Part shown: positions 51,739 to 61,079 of the stretch, one piece after another
How positions within the stretch are numbered: position 1 is the stretch's first letter
Layout of the letters: every line of letters starts with the position of its first letter
NCBI GenBank assembly: GCA_965116195.1
Contig: OZ220491.1
Location: forward strand, 2,790,001-2,854,000
Direction of reading: 5' to 3'
DNA from: Aldehydirespirator sp965116195
GTDB lineage: Bacteria; Actinomycetota; Acidimicrobiia; Acidimicrobiales; Aldehydirespiratoraceae
Length of the DNA stretch: 64,000 nucleotides
The notes under the pieces: model-generated
Database searches by the model: none
What the model was told of the DNA's origin: nothing
The model's input: only the letters and a program-made list of their open reading frames with translations
Program-made: the position numbers and the translations under genes

Positions 51739-54213
51739 CTATCTGGGCCGTCCCGGACCGTCCGGTAGATGCATCCGGCGATTGCGGGGATCGTAGAAAC
51801 TCCTGACAGACGGTGTTGCAGGTACAAGCCGGCCACCTATGTTCATCTCGAAGATGCCGGAGTCGAGCCACGCCTGATCAACGCCCTCATCGCCGGAACG
51901 GTTGAGGTAACCCATGGCCAGGCAGCGGTCTTCCACATAACTCCACATCGAAGAAGAGATTCGACCCACCGGCTCGCCGTTGCGCAGGATCGGATCGTCG
52001 TGGTAGCACAACAACTCGGGGTGCTCCACACGAAACTGGATGAGACGCTTGTTGCGCGGACACCCCCGCTGGGCCTCCAACGCAGCCCGTCCGTTGAAGT
52101 CAACCGGCTTGTCCCAGGCAATCACGAACCCCAACCCGGCCTCAATCGGAGTGTCCTCATCGGTGATGTCGTGACCCCAATGACGGTAACCCGACTCCAG
52201 CCGCAACGTGTTCATGGCGTGATAACCCGCCAGAGCCAACCCGTGAGGCTCGCCCGCCGACACAAGGGCATCAAACACCTGCACCGCCTGCTCGTTGGGC
52301 ACATAGAGTTCCCAGCCCAACTCACCCACATAGCTCATCCGCAGCGCCAGCACCTCAACGCCGGCCAAAGCAAGACGCTGCAAGGTGCCGAAGGGGAAGT
52401 CGTCGTTGGACAGCGACGCATCAACCAGCGGGCCGAGCACGAACCGAGCCCTGGGTCCCATCAAACCGATCATCGCCCAGTCCTCGGTGATGTCTGTGAT
52501 GTTCACGTCACGACCTCGACAGGCCCTCCGCAGACGTGCCCAGTCACGGGTCTGGGAAGCGGCGGCGGTCACAACCAAAAAACGTTGCTCAGCCAAGCGG
52601 GTGACGGTGAGATCAGCCTCGATACCGCCACGCTGGTTGCACCACTGGGTGTACACGCCCTTGCCGACCGGTGCGTCAATCCGGGCCACGCTCAAAGTGT
52701 CAAGCACATCTACAGCGTCAGGGCCCTCAACCATGAACTTGGCGAAAGATGTCTGGTCAAACAAGGCCACTCGCTCACGGGTGGCCTGGCACTCCGCAGC
52801 GGCGTTGGCCCACCAATTCTGCTTGCCGTAACTGTAAACGTACTGTTTGTCTTGACCGTTGAAGGCGTACCAGTTGGGGCGTTCCCATCCGGCGGTCTCA
52901 CCAAACACCGCACCGGCTGCCTCCAGGCGTTCGTGCAGAGGCGAAAGCCGACGGCCCCGGGCGCTCTCATACTGATAAAAGGGCCAGTGCATGGCATACA
53001 GCAGGCCGAGGCTTTCGGGAATGCGCTCAGCCAGATAAGCCGGATCGGCCTGGAAACCGAAGGTCCGGCGGATGTCCACCGACGACAGATCCATGGGGGG
53101 ATGCCGGTCAATGATCCAGTCGGCCAAAGCCCAACCGACCCCACCGGCGGACTGGATACCCACCGAGTTGAAACCAGCCGCCACAAAGCAGCCGTCCACC
53201 TCCGGTGCCTCGCCCAGGTAATGCACGCCGTCTGGCGTGAAGGCCTCGGGACCGTTGAAAAACAGCTGGATGCCACAATCACCCAGTGCTGGCACACGAT
53301 GCACGGCCCGTTCAAAAACCGGGCCGACGTGGTCCCAGTCCTCGGCCAGGGTGCCGAACGAAAAGTCACGCGGGATGCCGTCCAACTTCCAGACCTTGCC
53401 ACGAGGCTCAAAGAAACCGGCCATGACCTTGCCGGTCTCCTCCTTGAAATATGTGTAGTTGCCGGGGTCACGCAAAACGGGTGTGGCAGCAGTCACGCCG
53501 TCCAGGGGCTCGGTCACGATGTAGAAGTGCTCGCAGGCCTGCAGCGGCACGTTCACCCCGATCTGGGCGGCGAGATGACGAGTCCAGATGCCGGTGGCCA
53601 GCACAACCGTCTCGGTCTCGATGCTGCCCTGCTCGGTGTCAACGCCGGTGACGGATCCCGCTCGGGTGCGCAGCCCGGTTACAGCCACCTTCTCGACTAT
53701 GCGCACACCCCGACTTCGGGCACCTTTGGCAAGAGCCATGGTGGTATCCACCGGTGATGTGTGACCGTCATGAGGTATGTGGAGCGCACCGACAATGTCA
53801 TCTGTGTGAGCCAGTGGCCAGTACTCGCGCAACTCGTCAATGTCGATCTCGCGGGTCTCAACCCCGACCGACACCGCCATCGCCGCTCCACGCCTGACCT
53901 CTTCCCAACGCTGTGTGTCAGCAGCCACCGAGATCGATCCCGGCGCACGGAACCCTGTGGCCTGGCCGGTCTCGTCCTCCAACGCCTCAAAAAGCCTGGC
54001 CGAATAGGTGGCCAGTTTGGTGAGACTGTGGGTGGACTTGAGTTGTGACACCAGACCCGCCGCGTGCCAGGTGGTACCGCCACTGAGTTGGCCCTGCTCA
54101 ATCACCAAGACATCAGTCATGCCACGCCGAGCCAGGTGATAGGCCACGCTGCAGCCCACGATGCCACCGCCCACAATCACAACCTGAGCCCGCCCGGGCA
54201 AAGCCTGTGCCAT
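51739..54213 (-). CDS. dimethylglycine/sarcosine dehydrogenase-like flavoprotein 2
   Basis: About 824 residues. FAD motif VVIVGGGIVGCSVAYHLARRG, covalent-FAD motif SGGTTWHAAGL, FAO-type centre (for example VGIQSAGGVGWALADWI) and a C-terminal GCV_T folate domain starting near residue 430. The same architecture as the downstream paralogue but without the Gly/Ala insert. The start is ATG 54213, with GGGGGG five bases before it; ATG 54279 gives a poor N-terminal extension. Two such enzymes in one cluster may act on successive substrates, for example dimethylglycine then sarcosine. Which does which cannot be read from the sequence. Confidence 0.88.
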   Translation of the reverse strand: MAQALPGRAQVVIVGGGIVGCSVAYHLARRGMTDVLVIEQGQLSGGTTWHAAGLVSQLKSTHSLTKLATYSARLFEALEDETGQATGFRAPGSISVAADTQRWEEVRRGAAMAVSVGVETREIDIDELREYWPLAHTDDIVGALHIPHDGHTSPVDTTMALAKGARSRGVRIVEKVAVTGLRTRAGSVTGVDTEQGSIETETVVLATGIWTRHLAAQIGVNVPLQACEHFYIVTEPLDGVTAATPVLRDPGNYTYFKEETGKVMAGFFEPRGKVWKLDGIPRDFSFGTLAEDWDHVGPVFERAVHRVPALGDCGIQLFFNGPEAFTPDGVHYLGEAPEVDGCFVAAGFNSVGIQSAGGVGWALADWIIDRHPPMDLSSVDIRRTFGFQADPAYLAERIPESLGLLYAMHWPFYQYESARGRRLSPLHERLEAAGAVFGETAGWERPNWYAFNGQDKQYVYSYGKQNWWANAAAECQATRERVALFDQTSFAKFMVEGPDAVDVLDTLSVARIDAPVGKGVYTQWCNQRGGIEADLTVTRLAEQRFLVVTAAASQTRDWARLRRACRGRDVNITDITEDWAMIGLMGPRARFVLGPLVDASLSNDDFPFGTLQRLALAGVEVLALRMSYVGELGWELYVPNEQAVQVFDALVSAGEPHGLALAGYHAMNTLRLESGYRHWGHDITDEDTPIEAGLGFVIAWDKPVDFNGRAALEAQRGCPRNKRLIQFRVEHPELLCYHDDPILRNGEPVGRISSSMWSYVEDRCLAMGYLNRSGDEGVDQAWLDSGIFEMNIGGRLVPATPSVRSFYDPRNRRMHLPDGPGRPR

Positions 54214-54366
54214 CAAACCCCCCATTGATCCGTGTGGCCCGAGCACTGGGCTCTGACCTGACCCTTGAAACCCTTCCAAAACTCTTTGACTTGCACTGTT
54301 CTGAGACTATTCGGCGAACCTGTCTCGGGTCCGCTCCAATCTTGTCACGGACACGAACTTGATCAG

Positions 54367-55791
54367 CTAGCCGATGCCAGGCACCCAGCCCGTGCCGGCC
54401 AGAGGAACTCTGGCCATCGCTGCGGCCTCCACGGTCAAGGCTGCCAAATCCTCGGGCTCCAGGTTCAACACGTGGGACTTGCCGTTGGCTCGGGCCAGTA
54501 TCTGAGTCTCAATAGTGAGCACCTGCAGGTAGTTCTGCAGACGCCGCCCGGCCAGCATCGGATCCAGACGAGCCGACAGCCGGGGGTCTTGGGTGGTGAT
54601 ACCAGCAGGATCGGTGCCGGCATGGAAATCCTCCCAGAACCCAGCCGAAGTGCCCAGAGACCGGTACTCCGCCTCATGGAGTGGGTCGTTGTCGCCGATG
54701 GCAATCAGCGCGGCGGTGCCGATTGACACAGCATCGGCACCCAGAGCCAGCGCCTTGGCCACATCTGCTCCGGAGCGTATGCCTCCAGCAGCGATCAGTT
54801 TCACGTCGCCGCGATGAACACCAAGCTCACGCAATGCCCGCACCGCCTCACCGATGGCAGCGACTGTGGGAATACCGACATGTTCAATGAACACGTCCTG
54901 TGTGGCCGCGGTGCCACCCTGCATTCCGTCCACGACCACCGCATCAGCGCCGGCTTTCACGGCCAAGGCGGTGTCGTAATAGGGACGGGCTGCTCCCACC
55001 TTCACGTAGATCGGAACCCGCCAGTCAACGATCTCGCGTAGCTCACCGATCTTGATTTCCAGGTCGTCGGGGCCGGTCCAGTCGGGATGACGACAGGCGG
55101 AGCGTTGGTCAATACCCTCAGGCAGGGTGCGCATCTCAGCCACCCGGGCGGTGATCTTCTGCCCCAGCAGCATGCCACCACCGCCAGGCTTGGCACCTTG
55201 GCCGACCACCACCTCAATGGCGTCCGCAGCACGCAGATGGTCGGGGTTCATGCCATAACGCGAGGGCAGGTACTGATAGACGAGAGTTTGGGAGTGTCGG
55301 CGCTCCTCCTCTGTCATCCCGCCGTCGCCGGTGGTGGTGGATGTGCCTGCGGCAGACGCACCCCGGCCCAGGGCTTCTTTGGCCTGAGCCGAAAGCGAGC
55401 CAAAGCTCATGCCGGCGATGGTGATCGGTATCGCCAGACGCACCGGCTGCTCGGCGCGAGCCTCACCGATCACCACATCAGTGGCGCAGGCCTCGCGGTA
55501 ACCCTCCAGGGGATAGCGCGACATTGACGCTCCCAGAAACACTAGGTCGTCAAGCGTCGGCAGGCGACGTTTGGCACCCCAACCCCGGATCCGATAGATG
55601 CCCGTGTTGGCAGCTCGGCGTATCTCGGCGATGACATTGCGGTCAAACGTGTAGGACTCGCGCAGATGCCAGAAGTCAGACGACGCAAGCGATACAGGCG
55701 TTCCGGGCGTTCCGGACGATCCATGCGTTCCGGGCGTTCCGGACGATCCATGCGTTCCGGGGGAGACCGACGAGTCGGACGAAGCAGGCAT
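54367..55791 (-). CDS. FMN-binding glutamate synthase-like subunit (MgsC/GlxD type)
   Basis: 474 residues. It corresponds to the FMN/synthase domain of glutamate synthase: IAGMSFGSLSAQAKEALGRGA, TTTGDGGMTEEER, GQGAKPGGGGMLLGQKI, CRHPDWTGPDDLEIKI, VVDGMQGGTAATQ and AAGGIRSGADVAKALALGADAV. With the GXGXG and amidotransferase subunits upstream it makes a split enzyme like N-methylglutamate synthase (MgsABC) or rhizobial GlxBCD. N-methylglutamate synthase is part of methylamine use, which fits the neighbours. The first 35 residues are a Ser/Gly/Pro/Thr repeat (GTHGSSGTP twice, from 26-bp DNA repeats near 55695-55755) and are absent from usual family members. A start nearer residue 36 is possible but not obvious. 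Confidence 0.88.
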   Translation of the reverse strand: MPASSDSSVSPGTHGSSGTPGTHGSSGTPGTPVSLASSDFWHLRESYTFDRNVIAEIRRAANTGIYRIRGWGAKRRLPTLDDLVFLGASMSRYPLEGYREACATDVVIGEARAEQPVRLAIPITIAGMSFGSLSAQAKEALGRGASAAGTSTTTGDGGMTEEERRHSQTLVYQYLPSRYGMNPDHLRAADAIEVVVGQGAKPGGGGMLLGQKITARVAEMRTLPEGIDQRSACRHPDWTGPDDLEIKIGELREIVDWRVPIYVKVGAARPYYDTALAVKAGADAVVVDGMQGGTAATQDVFIEHVGIPTVAAIGEAVRALRELGVHRGDVKLIAAGGIRSGADVAKALALGADAVSIGTAALIAIGDNDPLHEAEYRSLGTSAGFWEDFHAGTDPAGITTQDPRLSARLDPMLAGRRLQNYLQVLTIETQILARANGKSHVLNLEPEDLAALTVEAAAMARVPLAGTGWVPGIG

Positions 55792-55876
55792 TACCGGCGA
55801 CCCGGAGCTTCAGGCGATACAGACGTTACAGACGAGCCGGGAGTCTCAAACGGCTGAGGGGATCGGAGCTGTGTCG

Positions 55877-56662
55877 TCATCGGTTCAAGGCATCCACGTC
55901 GTCAGCGATTGTGTCCCCGGCGGCTAACCAGTCCCTTTGAGTGTCGTCTTGGTCCAAGGCATCCACATCGTCAACGGTGAAGTTGTAGAGCTGTCGGGCC
56001 GAACCGTAACGGCGAAAATCGGCTGGGTTGACACCGCCACCGACGGGCGCGGCGGCGGCCAGCAGCCGGGCGAGGGTCTCAATATGTTCAGGCCGCAGCT
56101 CCTTCTCGATGCAATCTGCGCCAAGTGACTCGACATCGCCTCGCACGAAGATCTGCGCCTCATATATCGAGTCACCCAGGTCGGAGGCCGCGTCACCGCA
56201 CACCACCAGAGTGCCGGCTTGAGCCATGAAGGCACTCACGTGGCCGACATCACCACCCACCACGATGTCAACACCTTTCATGGAGATGCCACAACGTGCT
56301 CCGGCGCTACCGCCGATGACCAGCAGTCCGCCGCAGCCGGTGGCACCTGCTGACATGGTGGCGCTGCCGGTCAGATGCACTCGTCCCGACATGATGTTCT
56401 CGGCCAGACCGGTGCCTGCGTTGCCCTCCACCACCACGCGGCCACGTTGATGCATACCGGCGCAGTAATATCCCACCGAGCCTCGCACCACCACATCCAC
56501 ATCAGCGGTGATGCCACAAGCCACGGCATGAGCACCCCGAGGGTTACGTACCTCAAAGGACTCACCATCGGTAGCGTTGTGCAGCCTGTGGTTGAACTCA
56601 CGCAACGTCACGGTGGCCAAATCAAAACTCTCAGTCACGCTCCCAGAGTGACACACGGTCAT
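55877..56662 (-). CDS. GXGXG-domain glutamate synthase-like subunit (MgsB/GlxC type)
   Basis: 261 residues. A right-handed beta-helix typical of the C-terminal domain of glutamate synthase: repeated glycine-rich turns such as VVVRGSVGYYCAGMHQRGRVVVEG, GRVHLTGSATMSAGATGCGG and DIVVGGDVGHVSAFMAQAG (each contains GxxG or GG steps). It channels ammonia and holds the complex together. It lies 85 bp upstream of the FMN subunit gene and is co-directional with the amidotransferase gene. The ATG at 56662 is used; the GTG eight codons later (VTESFDL) has GGGAG close by and is an alternative. Confidence 0.87.
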   Translation of the reverse strand: MTVCHSGSVTESFDLATVTLREFNHRLHNATDGESFEVRNPRGAHAVACGITADVDVVVRGSVGYYCAGMHQRGRVVVEGNAGTGLAENIMSGRVHLTGSATMSAGATGCGGLLVIGGSAGARCGISMKGVDIVVGGDVGHVSAFMAQAGTLVVCGDAASDLGDSIYEAQIFVRGDVESLGADCIEKELRPEHIETLARLLAAAAPVGGGVNPADFRRYGSARQLYNFTVDDVDALDQDDTQRDWLAAGDTIADDVDALNR

Positions 56663-56805
56663 GCCGCCACGCTTCCGGGATCACACACGGTCATACCCAG
56701 CGAACTCCCAATGTCACACTTGCCCGACACCAAGTCACACCTGCCCGACACCAAACTGCCAACGACTCCAGCGAGGCAAGCCCGATCTTGTTGATGACTT
56801 AACCA

Positions 56806-56836
56806 TTTGGTAGTCCTCATGGTCACGCCGCCAAAC
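56806..56836. repeat. copy of the 3' end of the amidotransferase gene
   Basis: TTTGGTAGTCCTCATGGTCA and the next 11 bases repeat 56883-56913 with one difference. The right-hand copy includes the stop codon of the amidotransferase gene, so this copy lies 77 bp beyond it. The rest of the 237-bp gap also holds short repeats of CCCGACACCAA. Confidence 0.7.
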
Positions 56837-56899
56837 CCGCCGTCATGCCCGCCGTGACAACTGGCCAATTTGAACTGGCAAATTTGGTAGTCCTCATGG

Positions 56900-57799
56900 T
56901 CACGCTGCCAAACTCCAGGAGTAGACACGGGCCGGCTCGGGTTCCCAGACCTCGGCGTCAACTGCGCCGGGAAGACGGGCGATGGCGCGGTATTCCGAGG
57001 ACATGGCCACCCAGTCGTCAGTCTCGGCAACCACCGCGGGCTTGCAGGCGATGGGATCACGCAGGATGGCAAACCCGTCAGCCACGCCGACAGCGAAGGT
57101 GTAGAAGCCGTCAAGTTCGTGCAGAGCCGATGCCAAAGCCTGCTCAACGGTGTCACCCAGGCGCATCCGCCAAGCCAAATATCCGGCTGCCACCTCCGAG
57201 TCGTTCCGGGTCTGGAACGACTCACCCCGAGCCTCCAAGAAGCGCCGCAGTCGGTTGTGGTTCGACAGCGACCCGTTATGCACCAGACAGGTGTCGGCAC
57301 CGGTGACGAAAGGGTGCGAACCGTTGGTGGTGACAGCCGACTCCGTGGCCATGCGCGTGTGCGCCAAGGCATGGGTGCCGCGGCGTGATGCCAGGTTATA
57401 ACGTTGAGCCACCAGGTCAGGATCGCCCACAGCCTTGTACAACTCAATCTGGGTGCCGTAGCTCAGAACAGAAGCACCCGACACGTTGTCAATAATCCAT
57501 TGCCGGGCAGCACGACCATCGCCATCGGTGTCGAACACGGCGTGATCCTGCACGGTCCGCACCGTCACCTCCGCAGCCAACACTCCCTCCAACACGCCTG
57601 CCACAGCCACCCAGTCCACCACGATGCCCTCGGCGAGCACCGTGACGCGAGAGCGCCCCGCCACACCCGCGTCATAAGCAGCAAACCCAGCACTGTCAGG
57701 GCCACGATCACGCATCTCTCGCAGCATCACCGCCGTCAGGCGACCCAGTTCGTGTCTGTGAGTCTCGGTCTTGCAGAACAAGCCCACGATTCCGCACAT
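56900..57799 (-). CDS. class II glutamine amidotransferase-like subunit (MgsA/GlxB type)
   Basis: 299 residues. It begins MCGIVGLFCK, so Cys2 becomes the N-terminal nucleophile after removal of Met, as in class II amidotransferases. RMRDRGPDSAG-like MRDRGPDSAGFA, AHTRMATESAVTTNGSHPF and LVHNGSLSNHN complete the glutaminase site. It releases ammonia from glutamine (or, in N-methylglutamate synthase, supports transfer with methylamine) for the two downstream subunits. The ATG at 57799 has TAAGGAG upstream; the longer frame to 57820 would mask Cys2. First gene of the minus-strand amine cluster, so the cluster promoter is probably between 57800 and 57980. Confidence 0.9.
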   Translation of the reverse strand: MCGIVGLFCKTETHRHELGRLTAVMLREMRDRGPDSAGFAAYDAGVAGRSRVTVLAEGIVVDWVAVAGVLEGVLAAEVTVRTVQDHAVFDTDGDGRAARQWIIDNVSGASVLSYGTQIELYKAVGDPDLVAQRYNLASRRGTHALAHTRMATESAVTTNGSHPFVTGADTCLVHNGSLSNHNRLRRFLEARGESFQTRNDSEVAAGYLAWRMRLGDTVEQALASALHELDGFYTFAVGVADGFAILRDPIACKPAVVAETDDWVAMSSEYRAIARLPGAVDAEVWEPEPARVYSWSLAA

Positions 57800-57983
57800 G
57801 GCGCTCCTTATGTCAAGCAAACTCCGTCACCACGAAGTCCAACCCAGCACGGTAGCGCCACAGCCTCGGCCCACGCACACCCGTCAACGGTTTCGGAACC
57901 AGGCGTTCGGACACAGTTGCGCCTGCCGTGACGCGATGCTACCCTCCCGCCGATAGTGCTTAGACGGTCGGCTCGGGCTTCCG

Positions 57984-60900
57984 GTGGGCTCGGCCACGAT
58001 CCTGAGGAGGAGACAATGGCATACGATCACGGTTCAGGCTTTGAGGCCCCCCCCCCCCGCGGGGTGGCGAGGAAGGAGCGTTGGCGCAGGTAGGTTCCGT
58101 TTGTTTGGTTGGGGGTGGTTGGTTGTAGTCGGCTTGCTGGCGGCGAGCTTGGGTTTGGTTTCCACGGCTATTGGCCAGGCTGTTTTTCCGGCTGCTCCAA
58201 AAGATATCACGGTTACCCCTGGTAGCACGACTGCTGCCGTCACTTGGAAGGCTACGACAGGTACATCATGTCCTGCGACCAGATACCAGGTGAACATCTT
58301 TCTCGAGAGCGGCGTTAGGCTTGCCGCCAAAGTAGCTTATATCACTAATCCGTCGTCAGGTAATCCGACTCATACTTTTTCTGGTTTGACCCCTTCCACT
58401 CGGTACTTTATTCGTATCCGACCAGAGAACCTTGACTGGCGGAACAATCCCTGCGTCAACTCACAAGGTAACGAAGTGGCTGGCGAGGTTTTTTCTACGA
58501 CTGCTGCAGTTGCCACTACAACCTCTACGACTACTACGACCACTACTACAACTACTACCACTACTACCACTACTACTACTACGACCACAACTACTACTAC
58601 TACGACCACAACTACGACCACTACTACGACGACGACTTCTGTTCCCGTGATGCCGTCGGGGCTTTCTGTTTTACCGGGTCCTGGGTCGGCGGATTTGTCG
58701 TGGGATGATCCTGGTGATGATTCGATCACCGGTTATCAGTATCGTCAGAAGAAGGGTTCTGATGCATGGAGTGGTTGGGTTGACATTTCTGGTTCGGATG
58801 CTGATACGACTTCTCATACTGTGCCTGGGTTGGATGGTAACGTCAACTATCAGTTCCGGATACGTGCCCAAAACACCAGTGGTAACAGTTCACCATCCGC
58901 GATAGTAGCAGTTATCACCATTCCAGCCACGACTACCACCACCACTGTTGCTGCTTCGAAGCCTGAGAAGCCGTCCGGGGTTTCTGGTACGGCGGGTGCG
59001 GGGTCGGTGAGTTTGTCCTGGGATGATCCTGGTGATGACACGATCACCGGTTACCAGTACCGCCAAAAAAAGGGTTCTGATGCTTGGGGTGATTGGGCTG
59101 ATATTTCTGGTTCCGATGCTGACACTGTTTCTCATACCGTGTCAGGCTTGGATGGTGGCACGGCTTACGAGTTCCGGATACGTGCTGTCAACAGTGCCGG
59201 CGCGGGTACCCAGTCAGATATCGTGTCGGTTACCACGACTGCGATTACCACGTCGTTGAGCATCGCGGACGTGACCGCGGCTGAGAGCGGCGACTTCACG
59301 TTCACGATCACAGCCACTCCGGTACCAACATCAGCCGCCACGTTCAAGTACAAGGTCACAGCAGAGACCTCAGACACAGCCACCGCCGGTACCGATTTCG
59401 AGGCGGTAGCCACACCCGTGGCGGCTTCGGTAGCCGCGAACACGGCCACACAACCACTCACAGTCACAGTGACCAACGACAAACTCGACGAAGGCGACGA
59501 AACGTTCACGGTAACACTGTCAGACCCGGGGGCTGGCGTGGCGATCACCAACGCGACCGCCACCGGCACCATCACCAATGACGACAACTCACCAATACTG
59601 ACCACCATTGCCGACGTTTCGATCAAACTGGGCCAAACAGTGGACATCACCGCGACAGCAACAGACGCTGACAACGACACAGTAACCTACGCATGGACCC
59701 GCAAAACCGGCGAAACCACCCCCACAGTTCCACAAGGAACGGACCTGACCGCAGCCAGGTTGATGTTCACACCACCCGCAGCGGGAACCTACACCATGAC
59801 AGTCACCGCGTCCGACGGCAACAGCAACACAGACACCCAAGAAGTCACCATCACAGTAACCCCAACAACCACAACCACCACCACAACAACAACAACCACC
59901 ACAACAACAACAACCACAACCACTACTACTACTACAACCACCACCACAACGGTTGCGCCTTCTACTCCTGCGACCCCTTCTTCTCCTGCTCCCGTTGCTC
60001 CTTCTCCTACCACTGTTGCTACAACAACTACCACCACGGCACCGGTAACGCCCAAGCCGGTAGGTGACCAAAGCACAGCCGACGTGCTACCGGTGTTTTC
60101 GGCGTGTCTGGGAGACGCGTTGAACGACTCGGGGTTCGCAGATGTAGAAGGTCTGGGCGCTGAGAACGCGATCAACTGCCTGGCCTACTACAAGATCGTT
60201 GTCGGCAAAACTCCGGAGCGGTTTGATCCCAGCCAAGCCGTGAAGCGTTCACAGTTGGCGCTGATGCTGCACCACACAGCGAAACTCACCGGGCTGGACC
60301 TGCAAGGCGACGGTGCCACCGACTTTGAAGACATAACAGGTATGGGCGAGCAACGCCGCAACGCAATCGGTGTGCTCACACACCACATGATCCTCACCGG
60401 AACCACCGACAGCCTGTTTGAACCAGACCACCCGGCGACGCGTTTGGAAACAGTGTCAGCGTTGATAAGGCTCTTGCGATTGGCCAACCCCGATTTGTTC
60501 AACACAGACGGCAGCCTCAAACTCGCAACCAACAACATCGACTACTTTGAAGACACCCGCACAAACCTGCTCCAAACAAACGACGACCTGGCCAGCTACG
60601 CCTACGAACTCGGACTGACAACAGGCAGCGCCCGTGACCGGTCAAAGTTCGACCCCGACGGAACCGTGCCACGCAAACACGCAGCAGCATTCATAACACG
60701 CATGCTCGCCCACACCAACCTACGCCCAAAAGGACTCACCGCGCAGGCTGATGGTCGCACCATAATCGTGTCAGTACGCGACAACAACTTCCAACCAGTA
60801 CCCGCGCAAGTCATAGACGGCTTCTACACAGACACCAGCGACGAAACCCAAGCATTCAACGACCAGGGCGAATGCACCACAAGGGTCAACCCCATAAAGC

Positions 60901-61079
60901 GAGGCACCACAAAATGCCGTGTGGGCACGGCAGACCCCACAACAAACACAAAAGGCAATGCCAGATTGACCATACCCAACACAGCAAGCCGCAACCTCAC
61001 GGTATGGGTATGGACCGACAAAATCGGCACCACCTACAACGAAAACACAGACGCATACAAACTGCAACTCCCCACATAG
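57984..61079 (+). CDS. SLH-domain surface protein with FN3, Calx-beta and Thr-run linkers (frame depends on poly-C)
   Basis: Open frame of 1031 residues. A signal peptide-like helix (WGWLVVVGLLAASLGLVSTAIGQA without its ends, about 43-66) is followed by FN3 domain 1 (about 70-165), a Thr run (about 180-220), FN3 2 and 3 (both with SWDDPGDD and TGYQYRQKKGSDAW), a Calx-beta domain (TNDKLDEGDETFTVTLSD), a PKD/cadherin-like domain (DATATDADNDTVTYAW-like), a second Thr run, and a C-terminal SLH-type region (about 700-960) that should bind the cell wall. The best start, ATG 58016 with GAGGAGG at 58004, is in another frame. It would join this frame if the 12-C tract at 58047-58058 were one base shorter. 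The in-frame GTG at 57984 reads through that ribosome site and is a weak start. Confidence 0.82.
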   Translation: MGSATILRRRQWHTITVQALRPPPPAGWRGRSVGAGRFRLFGWGWLVVVGLLAASLGLVSTAIGQAVFPAAPKDITVTPGSTTAAVTWKATTGTSCPATRYQVNIFLESGVRLAAKVAYITNPSSGNPTHTFSGLTPSTRYFIRIRPENLDWRNNPCVNSQGNEVAGEVFSTTAAVATTTSTTTTTTTTTTTTTTTTTTTTTTTTTTTTTTTTTTTTTSVPVMPSGLSVLPGPGSADLSWDDPGDDSITGYQYRQKKGSDAWSGWVDISGSDADTTSHTVPGLDGNVNYQFRIRAQNTSGNSSPSAIVAVITIPATTTTTTVAASKPEKPSGVSGTAGAGSVSLSWDDPGDDTITGYQYRQKKGSDAWGDWADISGSDADTVSHTVSGLDGGTAYEFRIRAVNSAGAGTQSDIVSVTTTAITTSLSIADVTAAESGDFTFTITATPVPTSAATFKYKVTAETSDTATAGTDFEAVATPVAASVAANTATQPLTVTVTNDKLDEGDETFTVTLSDPGAGVAITNATATGTITNDDNSPILTTIADVSIKLGQTVDITATATDADNDTVTYAWTRKTGETTPTVPQGTDLTAARLMFTPPAAGTYTMTVTASDGNSNTDTQEVTITVTPTTTTTTTTTTTTTTTTTTTTTTTTTTTTTVAPSTPATPSSPAPVAPSPTTVATTTTTTAPVTPKPVGDQSTADVLPVFSACLGDALNDSGFADVEGLGAENAINCLAYYKIVVGKTPERFDPSQAVKRSQLALMLHHTAKLTGLDLQGDGATDFEDITGMGEQRRNAIGVLTHHMILTGTTDSLFEPDHPATRLETVSALIRLLRLANPDLFNTDGSLKLATNNIDYFEDTRTNLLQTNDDLASYAYELGLTTGSARDRSKFDPDGTVPRKHAAAFITRMLAHTNLRPKGLTAQADGRTIIVSVRDNNFQPVPAQVIDGFYTDTSDETQAFNDQGECTTRVNPIKRGTTKCRVGTADPTTNTKGNARLTIPNTASRNLTVWVWTDKIGTTYNENTDAYKLQLPT
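58004..58010 (+). promoter_or_regulatory. strong ribosome-binding site for ATG 58016
   Basis: GAGGAGG ends five bases before ATG 58016. That ATG reads MAYDHGSGFEAPPPP and then stops after 37 codons as written. With 11 or 14 C instead of 12 it would continue into the signal peptide and the whole SLH protein. Confidence 0.8.
58047..58058. repeat. poly-C tract, 12 bases, at the start of the SLH gene
   Basis: Twelve consecutive C between TTGAGG and GCGGGG, inside the first 15 codons after the best start. The tract length decides whether translation from ATG 58016 reaches the surface protein. Confidence 0.92.

Noticed and set aside
51769..53757. A 662-codon open frame on the plus strand opposite flavoprotein 2
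   Set aside because: It mirrors a conserved dehydrogenase; composition is Arg/His/Gly-rich with no family features.
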